The notes: generated by a model not told the origin, from the letters alone. 64,000 bases of DNA from Kroppenstedtia guangzhouensis (GCF_014637345.1 NZ_BMEX01000001.1:1-64000); one strand, 5' to 3'; numbered from the stretch's first letter, positions 24,600-32,897 are shown. Numbers and translations are program-made.

Positions 24600-25124
24600 A
24601 TGACGGAATTTGGGACTGTGCAGAAAGAGGCGCGGAAACAGGCGGATTACACACAGGAGCAATTTGCACTGGAGCTTAACCTCAGTCGACCGGCCTTGGC
24701 CAATATTGAATCCGGTCGGCGGAGGATGCCGAGGGATCGGATGAAGGTTGCGAATGAGGTAATGGATGATGGATTTTATGCGATGGCTACGGTTCAGGAA
24801 GTTTTGGGAGAAACCTGGATTCCGGTGCTGGATGGGGTGGATCTACACCGGTCCGCTGTCAGGGAAAAAGCCATCGAAGAGATCCGGGAGGCGATGGATC
24901 AGATCACGGCGACTAGCATGGTCAACCAGCCGGATCCGAAGCGAAGGGACGAGGTCCAAAATCTCCTGATGGAATGCATTGATGTCATTGTCTGCTTGAC
25001 CCACTTGGTGGCGGTCATTTGCCGGGAGTTTGGGATCAGCTGGGTGGGGATGTGGCGGGAGTACCACCGGAAGGCGGAAGAACAGGGGTATCTCAAAAAG
25101 AAAAAGCGCCACAGAGGGCGCTGA
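24600..25124 (+). CDS. XRE family transcriptional regulator
   Basis: A 174-aa protein. Residues 5-50 are a Cro/CI helix-turn-helix (ARKQADYTQEQFALELNLSR, PALANIESGRRRMP). The rest is helical, with a conserved-looking end LTHLVAVICREFGISWVGMW. It is probably an early-region regulator. With the CI-like gene truncated, it may be the only intact lysogeny-type HTH protein left. Strong GGAGGG ribosome-binding site. Confidence 0.8.
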   Translation: MTEFGTVQKEARKQADYTQEQFALELNLSRPALANIESGRRRMPRDRMKVANEVMDDGFYAMATVQEVLGETWIPVLDGVDLHRSAVREKAIEEIREAMDQITATSMVNQPDPKRRDEVQNLLMECIDVIVCLTHLVAVICREFGISWVGMWREYHRKAEEQGYLKKKKRHRGR

Positions 25125-25168
25125 GAAATAGCTAAATCCATAATACCACAGGTAAGGAGCGAGAACAA

Positions 25169-25402
25169 ATGTCCGTAATCCCTTTCAGGATCCCCGGGAT
25201 TCAGAGAGTCACCGGGGTGGTAGTCACTCAAAACATCGCTGGTCATCTGGAGCGGGAAGTGATGGTCCGGGTCAGGTTTGAAAGCGGGCATGAGATCACC
25301 ACTCCTCTGTTGCCGACGATGCGGGCACTTCTCGACCTGGAACACCCTCGGGATACGATCGGACGGATGATTGTCCGGGAGTGTCTGGACGCAGGGAGGT
25401 GA
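25169..25402 (+). CDS. small phage protein, first of a paralogous pair
   Basis: A 77-aa beta-rich protein. The block RVTGVVV ... VRFESGHEITTPLLPTMRAL recurs in the next gene (RVTGYV ... VVLEDGTIIHGPMMPTMAAL), so the two arose by tandem duplication. Function unknown. Confidence 0.65.
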   Translation: MSVIPFRIPGIQRVTGVVVTQNIAGHLEREVMVRVRFESGHEITTPLLPTMRALLDLEHPRDTIGRMIVRECLDAGR

Positions 25403-25407
25403 AAAGC

Positions 25408-25590
25408 ATGTTGCAGGGTGTGAAGCGGGTGACGGGTTATGTGGAAGATCAAGCGATGGCCCGGGTGGTCCTGGAGGATGGCACGATCATCCACGGTCCG
25501 ATGATGCCAACGATGGCAGCACTCTTGCGGGTCGGCATCCATGACCCGGTAGTAAAGAAAAAACCCACCCTCAGAGTGGTGGGCAGATAA
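25408..25590 (+). CDS. small phage protein, second of a paralogous pair
   Basis: A 60-aa homologue of the preceding gene, truncated at the C-terminus and ending in a basic tail. The start at ATG 25408 is fixed by GGGAGGTGAAAAGC. An in-frame GTG at 25381 lies before that site. Confidence 0.65.
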   Translation: MLQGVKRVTGYVEDQAMARVVLEDGTIIHGPMMPTMAALLRVGIHDPVVKKKPTLRVVGR

Positions 25591-25655
25591 AAAAACAAAG
25601 CTTACTCCCAAGTATAGCACAGCCGGAAGAGATACCCAAGGGAGGAGAGAAGCGC

Positions 25656-25907
25656 GTGGAGCTTTTTCATAAACGGTTGGGAGATCTGTACTTCAAATAC
25701 GAGAAGATCGGGCTTCACCACATGAAGCCCATGGAAGCACTTGAATTTCAGGAATGCCTGAAAGCCAACGCATTCTGGGCTAAACGCTTGAGCCGGTATG
25801 AAGCCCTTGCCCAGGCAGCGGAGGCTGGCGGAGATGAAGCGTGGAGAAGGCAGATCGATCAGATCATCGATCACCATCTGCTCAATACCACAGGAGGGAA
25901 CTCCTGA
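25656..25907 (+). CDS. phage hypothetical protein (DUF7667-like)
   Basis: An 83-aa helical protein (RLGDLYFKYEKIGLHHMKPM, ECLKANAFWAKRL) resembling small proteins found before the replication modules of Bacillus and Paenibacillus phages. The start is GTG 25656 after GGGAGGAGAGAAGCGC. Confidence 0.55.
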   Translation: MELFHKRLGDLYFKYEKIGLHHMKPMEALEFQECLKANAFWAKRLSRYEALAQAAEAGGDEAWRRQIDQIIDHHLLNTTGGNS

Positions 25908-25929
25908 GATCACCCGGGAGGTGAACTGA

Positions 25930-26127
25930 GTGACTAAGGCCTACATTTGGCTGCCATCCGTGGGCGGAGATACGGAAAACCGGCTCATGGTTGAGGGGGT
26001 TGACGTGGAAAATCTGCACACCCAAGTCCTTGAACAGGGTTTCACAGGAGCTTTTTGGTTCAACGGTCATGCACAAGTCATCAATCTGAGCCTGGTAACG
26101 GACATTGCGTTTGTGGATGAGGACTGA
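25930..26127 (+). CDS. phage hypothetical protein
   Basis: A 65-aa acidic protein (MTKAYIWLPSVGGDTENRL, C-terminus LVTDIAFVDED), family not recognised. Ribosome-binding site GGGAGGTGAACTGA. It sits in the co-directional early operon. Confidence 0.55.
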   Translation: MTKAYIWLPSVGGDTENRLMVEGVDVENLHTQVLEQGFTGAFWFNGHAQVINLSLVTDIAFVDED

Positions 26128-26177
26128 AAGTCTGCCGGGGCACTCCCCGGCAATCCAAACTCAAGGAGGAAAGCTGA

Positions 26178-26450
26178 ATGGCTGTAGATCGTAGCATCAT
26201 GCAAATGCCGGTCGGAGGAAACCGACAAATCAAAGACCTGTTTTTGGAGAAGCCGGTGGAACGGATCACAACTTCGATGGACCTTGACTGCGCCTTGGCT
26301 CAGTACAAAGAGCACAAGCAGATCATCGAGGAGTACACCCAGCAGAGAGACGAAAGGATCGCACAGATAAATATGTGGTTGGCCAGTGTCACCAAGGGAA
26401 CACCTGCAGGAGATGGAGCGGATCGAGGGTCTTCTGCGGGAGCATCATGA
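26178..26450 (+). pseudogene. Gam-like host-nuclease inhibitor, N-terminal part (frameshifted)
   Basis: The first part of a Gam-family protein, which protects linear DNA ends from RecBCD/AddAB-type nucleases. Up to INMWLASVTKG (about residue 74) the sequence is normal; after that the frame changes and ends in a meaningless tail. The rest of the protein continues in the +1 frame of the next entry, so a one-base insertion or two-base deletion occurred near 26380-26400. Confidence 0.65.
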
Positions 26451-26736
26451 GCGCCGGCTTCAGGAGAACCCCAAGGCAAAGACCATCAAACGGCCTTTTG
26501 GCCAGTTGAAGGCCCGCAAGTCCCCCGACAAATGGAACTACCGGGAAGACGACCTCCTCCGGTGGGCGAAGGAGAACCGTCCGGATCTGGTCCGGGTGAA
26601 GGAAGAGCCAAACAAGCAGCAGCTGAAGCAAAAAACCCAGGTGAAAGACGGTTGGGTCTACACCGAGGACGGGGAACGGGTGGAAGGTGTGATGGTCACC
26701 CCCGGCGAGATCCAATACAAGGTTGAGGTCAAGTGA
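26386..26736 (+). pseudogene. Gam-like host-nuclease inhibitor, C-terminal part
   Basis: Contains the recognisable Gam segment: MERIEGLLREHHERRLQENP, KAKTIKRPFGQLKARK, then DLLRWAKENRPDLVRVKEEP and a C-terminal beta region. A GTG at 26386 could restart translation, but the N-terminal coiled coil would be missing. Confidence 0.65.
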
Positions 26737-26795
26737 AAAAAAGTAGGGGGAACTTTTTCCTCCCCCCCTTTATTCTCTGTGAAGGAGGAGTACCG

Positions 26796-26993
26796 ATGAT
26801 GAACCGGATTATGGCAGCCGTCGGCCGGCAATTGAACGGTGAGGAACCTCGGAGTGGTGATTTGTTCGGTTTCAGATTCCGGGATGCAGTGGCCATGGTG
26901 GAGTTCGAGGGGGGAGATGTGAAAGTGAACGTCACACCGATCCATGAGAACTTCGATGAAAATATCTATATTTCCCTGGAGGACGATGAGTGA
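26796..26993 (+). CDS. phage hypothetical protein
   Basis: A 65-aa acidic protein (MMNRIMAAVGRQLNGEEPRS; C-terminus IYISLEDDE). The start at ATG 26796 is set by GAAGGAGGAGTACCG. Its stop overlaps the next start as TGATG. Function unknown. Confidence 0.55.
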   Translation: MMNRIMAAVGRQLNGEEPRSGDLFGFRFRDAVAMVEFEGGDVKVNVTPIHENFDENIYISLEDDE

Positions 26994-27181
26994 TGTTCAC
27001 GTACCGGAAAAAATGCAGTCTTTGCCACGAGGTGAAAACAGGGGTGCCGATCACTGGAGACTTTGGTCATACATGCTTGGAATGCATTGTCTTCAGTTAC
27101 CGGGAGACATTGGCCGAGGAAGATCAGGACAACGAGCAGCTGAACGAGGAGCTGGGAATCACTTTTGGGAGGGGCGAATGA
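26993..27181 (+). CDS. small zinc-finger-like phage protein
   Basis: A 62-aa protein with two C-x-x-C pairs (CSLCHE and CLECIV) that could hold one zinc ion, followed by an acidic helix. The start ATG overlaps the previous stop (TGATG), and its own stop overlaps the next start (ATGA). Confidence 0.6.
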   Translation: MFTYRKKCSLCHEVKTGVPITGDFGHTCLECIVFSYRETLAEEDQDNEQLNEELGITFGRGE

Positions 27182-27549
27182 GCATGAAAACAGCGATCAA
27201 CTCCAACGTGGTAGGGATCACCGTCGATTATCAGGGGTATCAAGGTTACTTCGCGGTCGGTGTCTCCAACTGGGTCAAAGGATTTGAGGCGATGGACAGG
27301 GCTTTCCATCATCTGAAGCGCGGCGATATGGAGAACATTCTGTTGGGACCGGTGAAAGAATCCGCGGATGATCTCTTGGCCCCCGTATTGGAACTGACAA
27401 ACGCCGAAGGGGATACAATCCGGGCAAACCCACACGTCATTGGGGATTACATCGTCGGAGTAAAAATCCTCACAGGGGATGAGATCCAGGTGATCGAACA
27501 AGCCCAACCCAACAGTTTGTTTCAAAAACTCAAACAGGCCTTTTCATAA
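27178..27549 (+). CDS. phage hypothetical protein
   Basis: A 123-aa soluble protein (MSMKTAINSNVVGITVDYQG at the N-terminus, a GDYIVGVKILTGDEIQVIEQ segment near the end). Not recognised. Coupled to the preceding gene by an ATGA overlap. A CCGGGGC/GCCCCGG hairpin follows in the gap. Confidence 0.6.
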   Translation: MSMKTAINSNVVGITVDYQGYQGYFAVGVSNWVKGFEAMDRAFHHLKRGDMENILLGPVKESADDLLAPVLELTNAEGDTIRANPHVIGDYIVGVKILTGDEIQVIEQAQPNSLFQKLKQAFS

Positions 27550-27591
27550 ATCTCCCGGGGCTTTTGCCCCGGTCACATTGGAGGCAATTCC

Positions 27592-28299
27592 ATGCTCTTG
27601 CCGACGGAAAAAACACAGCCAAAACAAGACCTCGAGGATTAAAGCATTTTGCTCTATGGTCACCCCAAAATCGGGAAGTCCACCTTCTGCAGTCAGATGG
27701 ATCAGCCCCTTTTCCTGGCCACGGAGCCTGGGCTGAAAGCTCTCTCGGTGTATGAAGTACAAATTCCGGATTGGCCCACTTTTCTCAACGCCTGTGCCGA
27801 AATCGCCAAGGGGGAACATTCCTTCAAAACCATCGCCATTGATACCATCGACAACCTGTGGACAGCTTGTGCGGAGTACGTCCGCGACAAGATGGGGATC
27901 CAGCACGAATCTGACTTGGGATACGGGAAAGGATGGACCCTGGTCCGGAACGAGTTTTCCCGGGCGATCCGGAAACTGTCTTTTCTCCCATACGGTCTGG
28001 TGATGACCAGCCACGCTGAACTGTCCCAGGTCAAAACCCGGACAGCAGAAATCACGAAAGCCGTCCCGACGATCCCAAAGACCGGGCGAGGATTCATCAT
28101 CGGGCTGGTGGACATCATCCTGTATGCCGAGTCGATGGAAACGAATGAAGGGGAGGTCCGGGTGATCCGGACCAAACCCAGTGAAAAGTGGGAGGCGGGG
28201 GATCGTACGAAGCGTCTTCCGGCAGTTCTCCCCCTAGACTATCCAACATTCAGCGACGCATTCCACAACCAACAAGATGAAGGAGAGGATCAGCAATGA
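27592..28299 (+). pseudogene. Sak4-like AAA ATPase (recombination), in-frame stop near the N-terminus
   Basis: A phage RecA-fold ATPase of the AAA_24/Sak4 type that assists single-strand annealing recombination. Walker A is GHPKIGKST and Walker B is around TIAIDTIDNLW. From the natural start ATG 27592 (ribosome-binding site GGAGG) the frame meets TAA at 27640-27642 after 16 codons, then continues perfectly as SILLYGHPKIGK. Translation could restart at TTG 27649, giving 216 aa that begin only a few residues before the P-loop, without the first beta strand. Confidence 0.7.
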
Positions 28300-28799
28300 G
28301 CTGGGCCAACATTCTGAAGCAATATGAACAAGAGTTTAAGGAAGCGGAAGTCAACTCCTATACTGAGCTGCCCGATGGGAAATATACCGTCAAGGTGGAA
28401 ACGGCACGGCTAAAGGAGAGCAAGAATCAAGGGATCCCGATGCTCGCATGGGAGTTCGTGGTGGTGGATGGGGAATATGAAGGTCGCCACGAGTGGAAAT
28501 ACAGCTTGATCATGCCGGAGCGGATGCAATGGCTGAAACAGGATCTCTTCAGTGCCGGATTGGAACTGGAGGAGCTCCACAGGTTGGAGGAAGAGCTGCC
28601 GAGCCTTCTGGACCGGCTGTTGGAAATCAAAATCGAAACCAAGATGAGCAAAAACGGCAAGGAATACCGGAACGTCTATATCCAGAAGGTTGTGGACCGC
28701 ACACCTTCCCAGAAGCCGGAGAATCCCTTCAGTCCGAACAACCCCTTTGCGGATGACGGTAAACCCATCAACATCTCGGACGACGACCTGCCGTTCTGA
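28296..28799 (+). CDS. DUF669 protein with SSB-like acidic tail
   Basis: A 167-aa DUF669 protein. The family accompanies phage Sak4-like ATPases and is thought to bind single-stranded DNA. The core is beta-rich (LPDGKYTVKVETARLKESK). The C-terminus ends in ISDDDLPF after a Pro/Asn-rich linker, very like the DDDIPF tip by which SSB recruits partner proteins. It overlaps the ATPase stop by 4 nt. Confidence 0.75.
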   Translation: MSWANILKQYEQEFKEAEVNSYTELPDGKYTVKVETARLKESKNQGIPMLAWEFVVVDGEYEGRHEWKYSLIMPERMQWLKQDLFSAGLELEELHRLEEELPSLLDRLLEIKIETKMSKNGKEYRNVYIQKVVDRTPSQKPENPFSPNNPFADDGKPINISDDDLPF

Positions 28800-28852
28800 T
28801 CACCGGGGGGGCTTTTGCCCCCAACTTCTTTCATCTTCAGGGAGGTGCACAG

Positions 28853-30463
28853 ATGTCCATGACTCTGACAAAGCCGTCCATTCAAATGAGGCCGTATCAG
28901 CTGGAAGTGCACAGCGCTTTGGATGATTTCCATGCAGAAGGCGGACGCCGGGGAGTAGTGAATCTGCCGACCGGGACGGGGAAGACCATCACCGGTCTGG
29001 ACTATGCCCGGAAGAAGGGCGGACGGCTGATTTGGTTGGCGCATCGCGATGAACTGATCACCCAACCGATCCGGGCGATGCAGGCCGTGTGGCCGGAAGC
29101 CAGCACCGGGATTGTGAAGGCCAAACAGAATGAGATGAATGCCCAGTGTGTGTTTGCCACCGTCCAATCTCTTTACCGACGACTGGATCAGCTGCCGACT
29201 TTGGGCCCGGATGACCTGGTGGTGGTGGATGAATGCCACCATGCAGCGGCGGATACCTACCGGCTAACCTTGGAGGCAGCGGGAGCCTTCCGTCCCGATG
29301 GACCGCCCGTAGTGGGGCTGACAGCGACGGTGGAGCGAGGAGACCGCCGGGGGCTGGACGATGTATTTGAAAAGATCGTGTATCAGTATCAACTACTGCA
29401 GGCGATCCGTGACGGATATTTGGTAGACCTGAAGACCGAGCGGATCCATCTGAACCTTGATTTGGATGAGATCCACACCGTGGCCGGCGACTTCAACCAG
29501 GGCGAGCTGGATGATGCTTTGCTCCAAGCCGGGGTTGCCCAGGCGGTAGCAGATGCCTACATCGAGCACGCATCAGATCGGAAGGCCATTGTATTCACGG
29601 TCAGCGTGGATCAGGCGCGACGAACGGCGGAAGCGCTCCAGTCCCAGGGGGTGGCCGCCGAGTGGGTGGCGGGGATCCTCTCGACGGAAGAGCGTCGGGC
29701 GATCCTGCAGCGGTTGAAGACCGGGGAGACCCAGGTGGTGGTCAACTGTATGGTTCTCACCGAAGGATTCGATGAGCCGACGGTGGAGTGCGTGATAGTG
29801 GCCCGTCCGACCAAGTCCCGCCCCCTCTACATCCAGATGATCGGCCGCGGCACACGGAAGGCCCCCGGGAAGAGGGATTGCCTGGTGCTGGATGTGACCG
29901 GGGTCTCCCGCCGGCATGATCTGATGACGGCTCCGACGCTCTTCGGATTGAAAGAAACGGAACCTGGGGAGACGATCACAGAAGCTCTAGATCGGGAGGA
30001 AGACGAAGATAAAGCCCAACGGAACACGGAAGCGAATCGGCTCCGGTCGATCTTCGATGAGGAGGACAACGAGTTTCAGGAGTTTCGCCAAATGATCCGG
30101 TGGTTGAATGTGGGGGCGGATATCTATGCCCTTTCTGCCGGGGAGGCGGGGACGGTGGTGCTTCATCCAGCGGGAGATGGGTATCAAGCGAGAGTATTGA
30201 AACCGAACCAGCCGGATGAATACCTGACCAAAGCGCCTGTGTGGTTGGAGCTGGCCCAAGGTGTCGCGGAAGATTATCTCCGCCGGGCGAGCACTCTGGG
30301 TTTGATCCGGACGGATGCCCGGTGGAAGTCCGATCCTGCCACAGCGAACCAACTACGGCTGTTGGAAAAGTTCCGGATCTATCCCGGGCGGCCCTTGACC
30401 AAAGGGGAGGCGGGAGACGAGATCACCAAAGCCATTGTCCGGTGGAAATTGAGAATTGCATGA
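28853..30463 (+). CDS. phage DEAD/DEAH-box (SF2) helicase
   Basis: A 536-aa superfamily 2 helicase for phage replication. Motifs: Q-type RPYQLEVH, I PTGTGKT, Ia WLAHRDEL, II DECHH, III GLTAT, V-like LTEGFDEPTVE and VI QMIGRGTRK. The last 140 residues form a separate domain of unknown role. The gene is intact. It lies between the DUF669 gene and the primase, the usual order in such modules. Confidence 0.9.
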   Translation: MSMTLTKPSIQMRPYQLEVHSALDDFHAEGGRRGVVNLPTGTGKTITGLDYARKKGGRLIWLAHRDELITQPIRAMQAVWPEASTGIVKAKQNEMNAQCVFATVQSLYRRLDQLPTLGPDDLVVVDECHHAAADTYRLTLEAAGAFRPDGPPVVGLTATVERGDRRGLDDVFEKIVYQYQLLQAIRDGYLVDLKTERIHLNLDLDEIHTVAGDFNQGELDDALLQAGVAQAVADAYIEHASDRKAIVFTVSVDQARRTAEALQSQGVAAEWVAGILSTEERRAILQRLKTGETQVVVNCMVLTEGFDEPTVECVIVARPTKSRPLYIQMIGRGTRKAPGKRDCLVLDVTGVSRRHDLMTAPTLFGLKETEPGETITEALDREEDEDKAQRNTEANRLRSIFDEEDNEFQEFRQMIRWLNVGADIYALSAGEAGTVVLHPAGDGYQARVLKPNQPDEYLTKAPVWLELAQGVAEDYLRRASTLGLIRTDARWKSDPATANQLRLLEKFRIYPGRPLTKGEAGDEITKAIVRWKLRIA

Positions 30464-30507
30464 TTGAGACCGGGCGTAGCCGAATCTGATGAACAGCAGG
30501 TGATGAA

Positions 30508-31653
30508 ATGGCCGTAAATCAACCAAATCAAATAGAACCACTCCGGGAAGCGCTGCGCCTGGCCAGTCATGGGGTGAAAGTGATTCAGATTCATGCGCCG
30601 ACCCGCCGGGGGTGCAGCTGCGGCCGGAAAAAATGCGGGAAGAGTATCGGAAAACATCCGCTTTTGGAAGCCTGGGCGGAACATGCCACGGCGGACTCAG
30701 ACACTATCCGGCGAATGTGGGAGAAAAAACCTTGGGCCAACGTCGGGGTCCCGATGGGGAATGTCAACGGCTTGTTTGCCATCGATGTGGACGGACCGGA
30801 AGGACAAGAAACACTCCAGAAATGGATCCAAGAACACGGAGAGCTCCCCGCCACCTGGCAGGTAATGACCGGAGGCGGCGGGATGCAGATGTGGTATCGG
30901 GTTCCAAAAGGAATAGAAATTCCCAACAGTGTGAAGAAAATTGGGATCAATGTGGACATCCGGGGGACTGGCGGGCAGTCGGTTGCCCCCGGGAGTCTAC
31001 ATCAAAGCGGGAGCCGTTACCGGTGGGCGCCGACTCGGCGCCCGGAAGATTTGAAACCTGCGGATCCTCCAGAATGGTTAGTGGATAAGATCCGGGAAGT
31101 GATCGCCGATCAGCAGCAGGCAAAACTGGCCAAAATCCAGACAGAAGAGATCCATCTCTCCCTATCGCCCAAACAGTGGTGGGCGGAATGGTTTTCAGTT
31201 CATCGTCGGGAGATGATGGATCCGGATTTTCCCCGGAAGCTCCGCGGACCCTGGGCGAAGATGCCCAACCAGCTGGCCCGGATGGCGTTGATCTTACACA
31301 TGACCCGGGTGGTCTGCGGCGAAGTGGAAGGAAACGAATTGGACGAGATCAGTCTGCACCGGGGAGTCCAGCTGGTGAGGTATTTCAAGAGCCATATTCG
31401 GAAGGCATACAACCAGTTGGGAAAGTCGCTGGCAGACAAACGGATTGAAGAGGCGGTCGAGTGGATCCGGAAGCGGGGCGGAACCGTCAAACGGCGTGAT
31501 ATTGTTTCTTATCGAGTTGCTGACTGTAGAAAAAATTCCGATGCGGATACTTTGTTTGAAGAGTTGACGGATTGCGGATACGGAGTAGTCAAAAACCAAA
31601 AACCGCCAAGGGGCGGGAGAACAACCGTTATGTTTTGCTTAAACGATTGCTGA
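30508..31653 (+). CDS. bifunctional primase-polymerase lacking its helicase core
   Basis: A 381-aa protein. Residues 15-200 are a Prim-Pol domain (PF09250 type): a zinc-like cluster CSCGRKKCGK, NVGVPMGNVNGLFAIDVDGP with the catalytic acidic pair, a TGGGGMQMWYRVP strand and NVDIRGTGGQSVAPGS. Residues 225-300 (WWAEWFSVHRREM, KLRGPWAKMPNQLARMALIL) match the C-terminal end of DUF3987 helicase domains, and a winged-helix-like end follows. The RecA-like ATPase normally between them is missing in frame. It may still prime, but would need another helicase. Confidence 0.8.
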   Translation: MAVNQPNQIEPLREALRLASHGVKVIQIHAPTRRGCSCGRKKCGKSIGKHPLLEAWAEHATADSDTIRRMWEKKPWANVGVPMGNVNGLFAIDVDGPEGQETLQKWIQEHGELPATWQVMTGGGGMQMWYRVPKGIEIPNSVKKIGINVDIRGTGGQSVAPGSLHQSGSRYRWAPTRRPEDLKPADPPEWLVDKIREVIADQQQAKLAKIQTEEIHLSLSPKQWWAEWFSVHRREMMDPDFPRKLRGPWAKMPNQLARMALILHMTRVVCGEVEGNELDEISLHRGVQLVRYFKSHIRKAYNQLGKSLADKRIEEAVEWIRKRGGTVKRRDIVSYRVADCRKNSDADTLFEELTDCGYGVVKNQKPPRGGRTTVMFCLNDC

Positions 31654-31931
31654 CGATTGCTGAACGATTGCAGATGGATTTTCAGCAATCGAAAGGGGCA
31701 GAAAACGTTGATATTAACGCACTCTTCTCGATTGCTGACGATTGCAGACATCTATATAGAAATAAGCGTTTTTATATAAATTTACATTTAATGTAAATTG
31801 TAAATGTCTATCATTCTCTTTTCTCTTATAGTCGCGTCTGCAATCGCTGCAATCGTGGACAAACCGCACGGCACCGATAGTTAACGTTGCTGAAACCGTT
31901 TCGGCAATCGTCTGCAATCGATCAGCAATCG
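31644..31931. other. candidate phage replication origin: iterons around an A/T-rich core
   Basis: Eleven copies of the 7-mer CGATTGC or its complement lie in 288 bp. Plus-oriented copies start at 31644, 31654, 31665, 31729 and 31739; inverted copies start at 31685, 31840, 31849, 31904, 31914 and 31925. Most plus copies are left and most inverted copies right of an A/T-rich stretch (31746-31830), which itself contains a perfect 9-bp palindrome arm (31779-31799). It lies right after the primase gene. No coding frame fits. Confidence 0.65.
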
Positions 31932-31948
31932 AAATGGAGGGACTGAAT

Positions 31949-32134
31949 ATGTCGAATATCCAACCGATCCAGAACGAACAGGAATATGAGGAAGTCCTCT
32001 CCCGTCTCCGGAGAGGTGCCGAATACATGGAAACACCGGAGTTTCGGAAGAAGCCGAAAGAGTACAAGCAGGCAGCACTTGAGCGGTATAACCAGCTGTC
32101 AGCACGGATTATGAGATTCAAGGGGTGGATCTGA
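31949..32134 (+). CDS. phage hypothetical protein
   Basis: A 61-aa charged helical protein (EQEYEEVLSRLRRGAEYMET). Similar small proteins often lie beside phage resolvase genes. The start at ATG 31949 follows ATGGAGGGACTGAAT. It abuts the next gene. Confidence 0.6.
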   Translation: MSNIQPIQNEQEYEEVLSRLRRGAEYMETPEFRKKPKEYKQAALERYNQLSARIMRFKGWI

Positions 32135-32437
32135 ATGGGGAGGAGCCAAAAGGAGAAGGGCAATCGTAGAGAGCGCGAGTTCGCCTCTATCATTGGTGGC
32201 CAAAGAATCCCGCTTTCCGGTGCAGCCAAACATGTGGGTAGGGCACACACCGGCGATGTAACCGGACTGGGACTTCGATTTGAGTGCAAGGCCCGGAAAG
32301 ATGGGTTCCGAACTCTTTACAACTGGTTGGATGAGGATGGGATCGATGCCCTGGCATTGAAAGCAGACCGGAAAGATTGGTTGGTAGTTTTGCCGGTTGG
32401 TAGGTTCCTGCAGCTGATGGGGAAGGATCCGGACTGA
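32135..32437 (+). CDS. PD-(D/E)XK family nuclease, Holliday-junction-resolvase-like
   Basis: A 100-aa small nuclease. The motif series KGNRREREFA (glutamate), GDVTGLG (aspartate) and RFECKAR (E-x-K) is the PD-(D/E)XK active site of resolvase-type enzymes, and the following LYNWLDEDG is common in phage members. It probably resolves branched DNA before packaging. Ends with a TGATG overlap into the next gene. Confidence 0.75.
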   Translation: MGRSQKEKGNRREREFASIIGGQRIPLSGAAKHVGRAHTGDVTGLGLRFECKARKDGFRTLYNWLDEDGIDALALKADRKDWLVVLPVGRFLQLMGKDPD

Positions 32438-32655
32438 TGTGGATCTGGGTCAAATACCGGGATACAACGGGGAGAACGGTTGGATACCTATTCTGGGCCC
32501 GGGATCCGGCCATGATGGTGGAATACCTGAGCCGGACCGGCGTTGTACCTGGGTTGGTTGAAAGACTGTGGTTTGATGAGGGAAACGGTTTTGAACCTTG
32601 GCGACCGGCGGTTTTAAAACGAATCTGGACAGATATCCAAGGGAGAGGAGCATGA
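32437..32655 (+). CDS. phage hypothetical protein
   Basis: A 72-aa protein (MWIWVKYRDTTGRTVGYLFW), Trp/Arg-rich, not recognised. Coupled at both ends (TGATG before, ATGA after). Confidence 0.55.
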   Translation: MWIWVKYRDTTGRTVGYLFWARDPAMMVEYLSRTGVVPGLVERLWFDEGNGFEPWRPAVLKRIWTDIQGRGA

Positions 32656-32876
32656 CCGTGGAACAACAGACACATTGGAAGATTGGCGACGAGGTCACAG
32701 TTCCTGAGTACCATTCCGGCGGTGGCACAGGTGAACGGTGGAAATTGACGGGTGAACGAAAAGGGCGGGTAGTCTATGTCGGTCCAAGGTACATTGTGGT
32801 CAACTGGGGGCACTATGAAGAATCGATATGGTTGGATGACCTGGCATACCGGGGAAGCCGGAGCGGAATGTATTGA
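32652..32876 (+). CDS. phage hypothetical protein, SH3-like
   Basis: A 74-aa beta-rich protein (HWKIGDEVTVPEYHSGG, GRVVYVGPRYIVVNWG) that looks like a small SH3-type barrel. Function unknown. The start is fixed by the ATGA overlap with the previous gene. Confidence 0.55.
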   Translation: MTVEQQTHWKIGDEVTVPEYHSGGGTGERWKLTGERKGRVVYVGPRYIVVNWGHYEESIWLDDLAYRGSRSGMY

Positions 32877-32897
32877 GAGACTTGAAGGAGGCCGAAG

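Noticed and set aside
26130-26155. GCCGGGG/CCCCGGC hairpins between early genes as terminators
   Set aside because: They lack a T run and recur between co-directional, closely spaced phage genes (also near 27556 and 28803); at most they affect mRNA stability.
26360-26410. Programmed frameshift in the Gam-like gene
   Set aside because: A +1 shift would be required and no known slippery or stop-assisted site is present, so mutation is more likely.
31572-32289. Open frames on both strands across the iteron region
   Set aside because: They lie over repeated boxes and A/T-rich DNA, lack ribosome-binding sites, and one overlaps the primase end and the resolvase gene in antisense.
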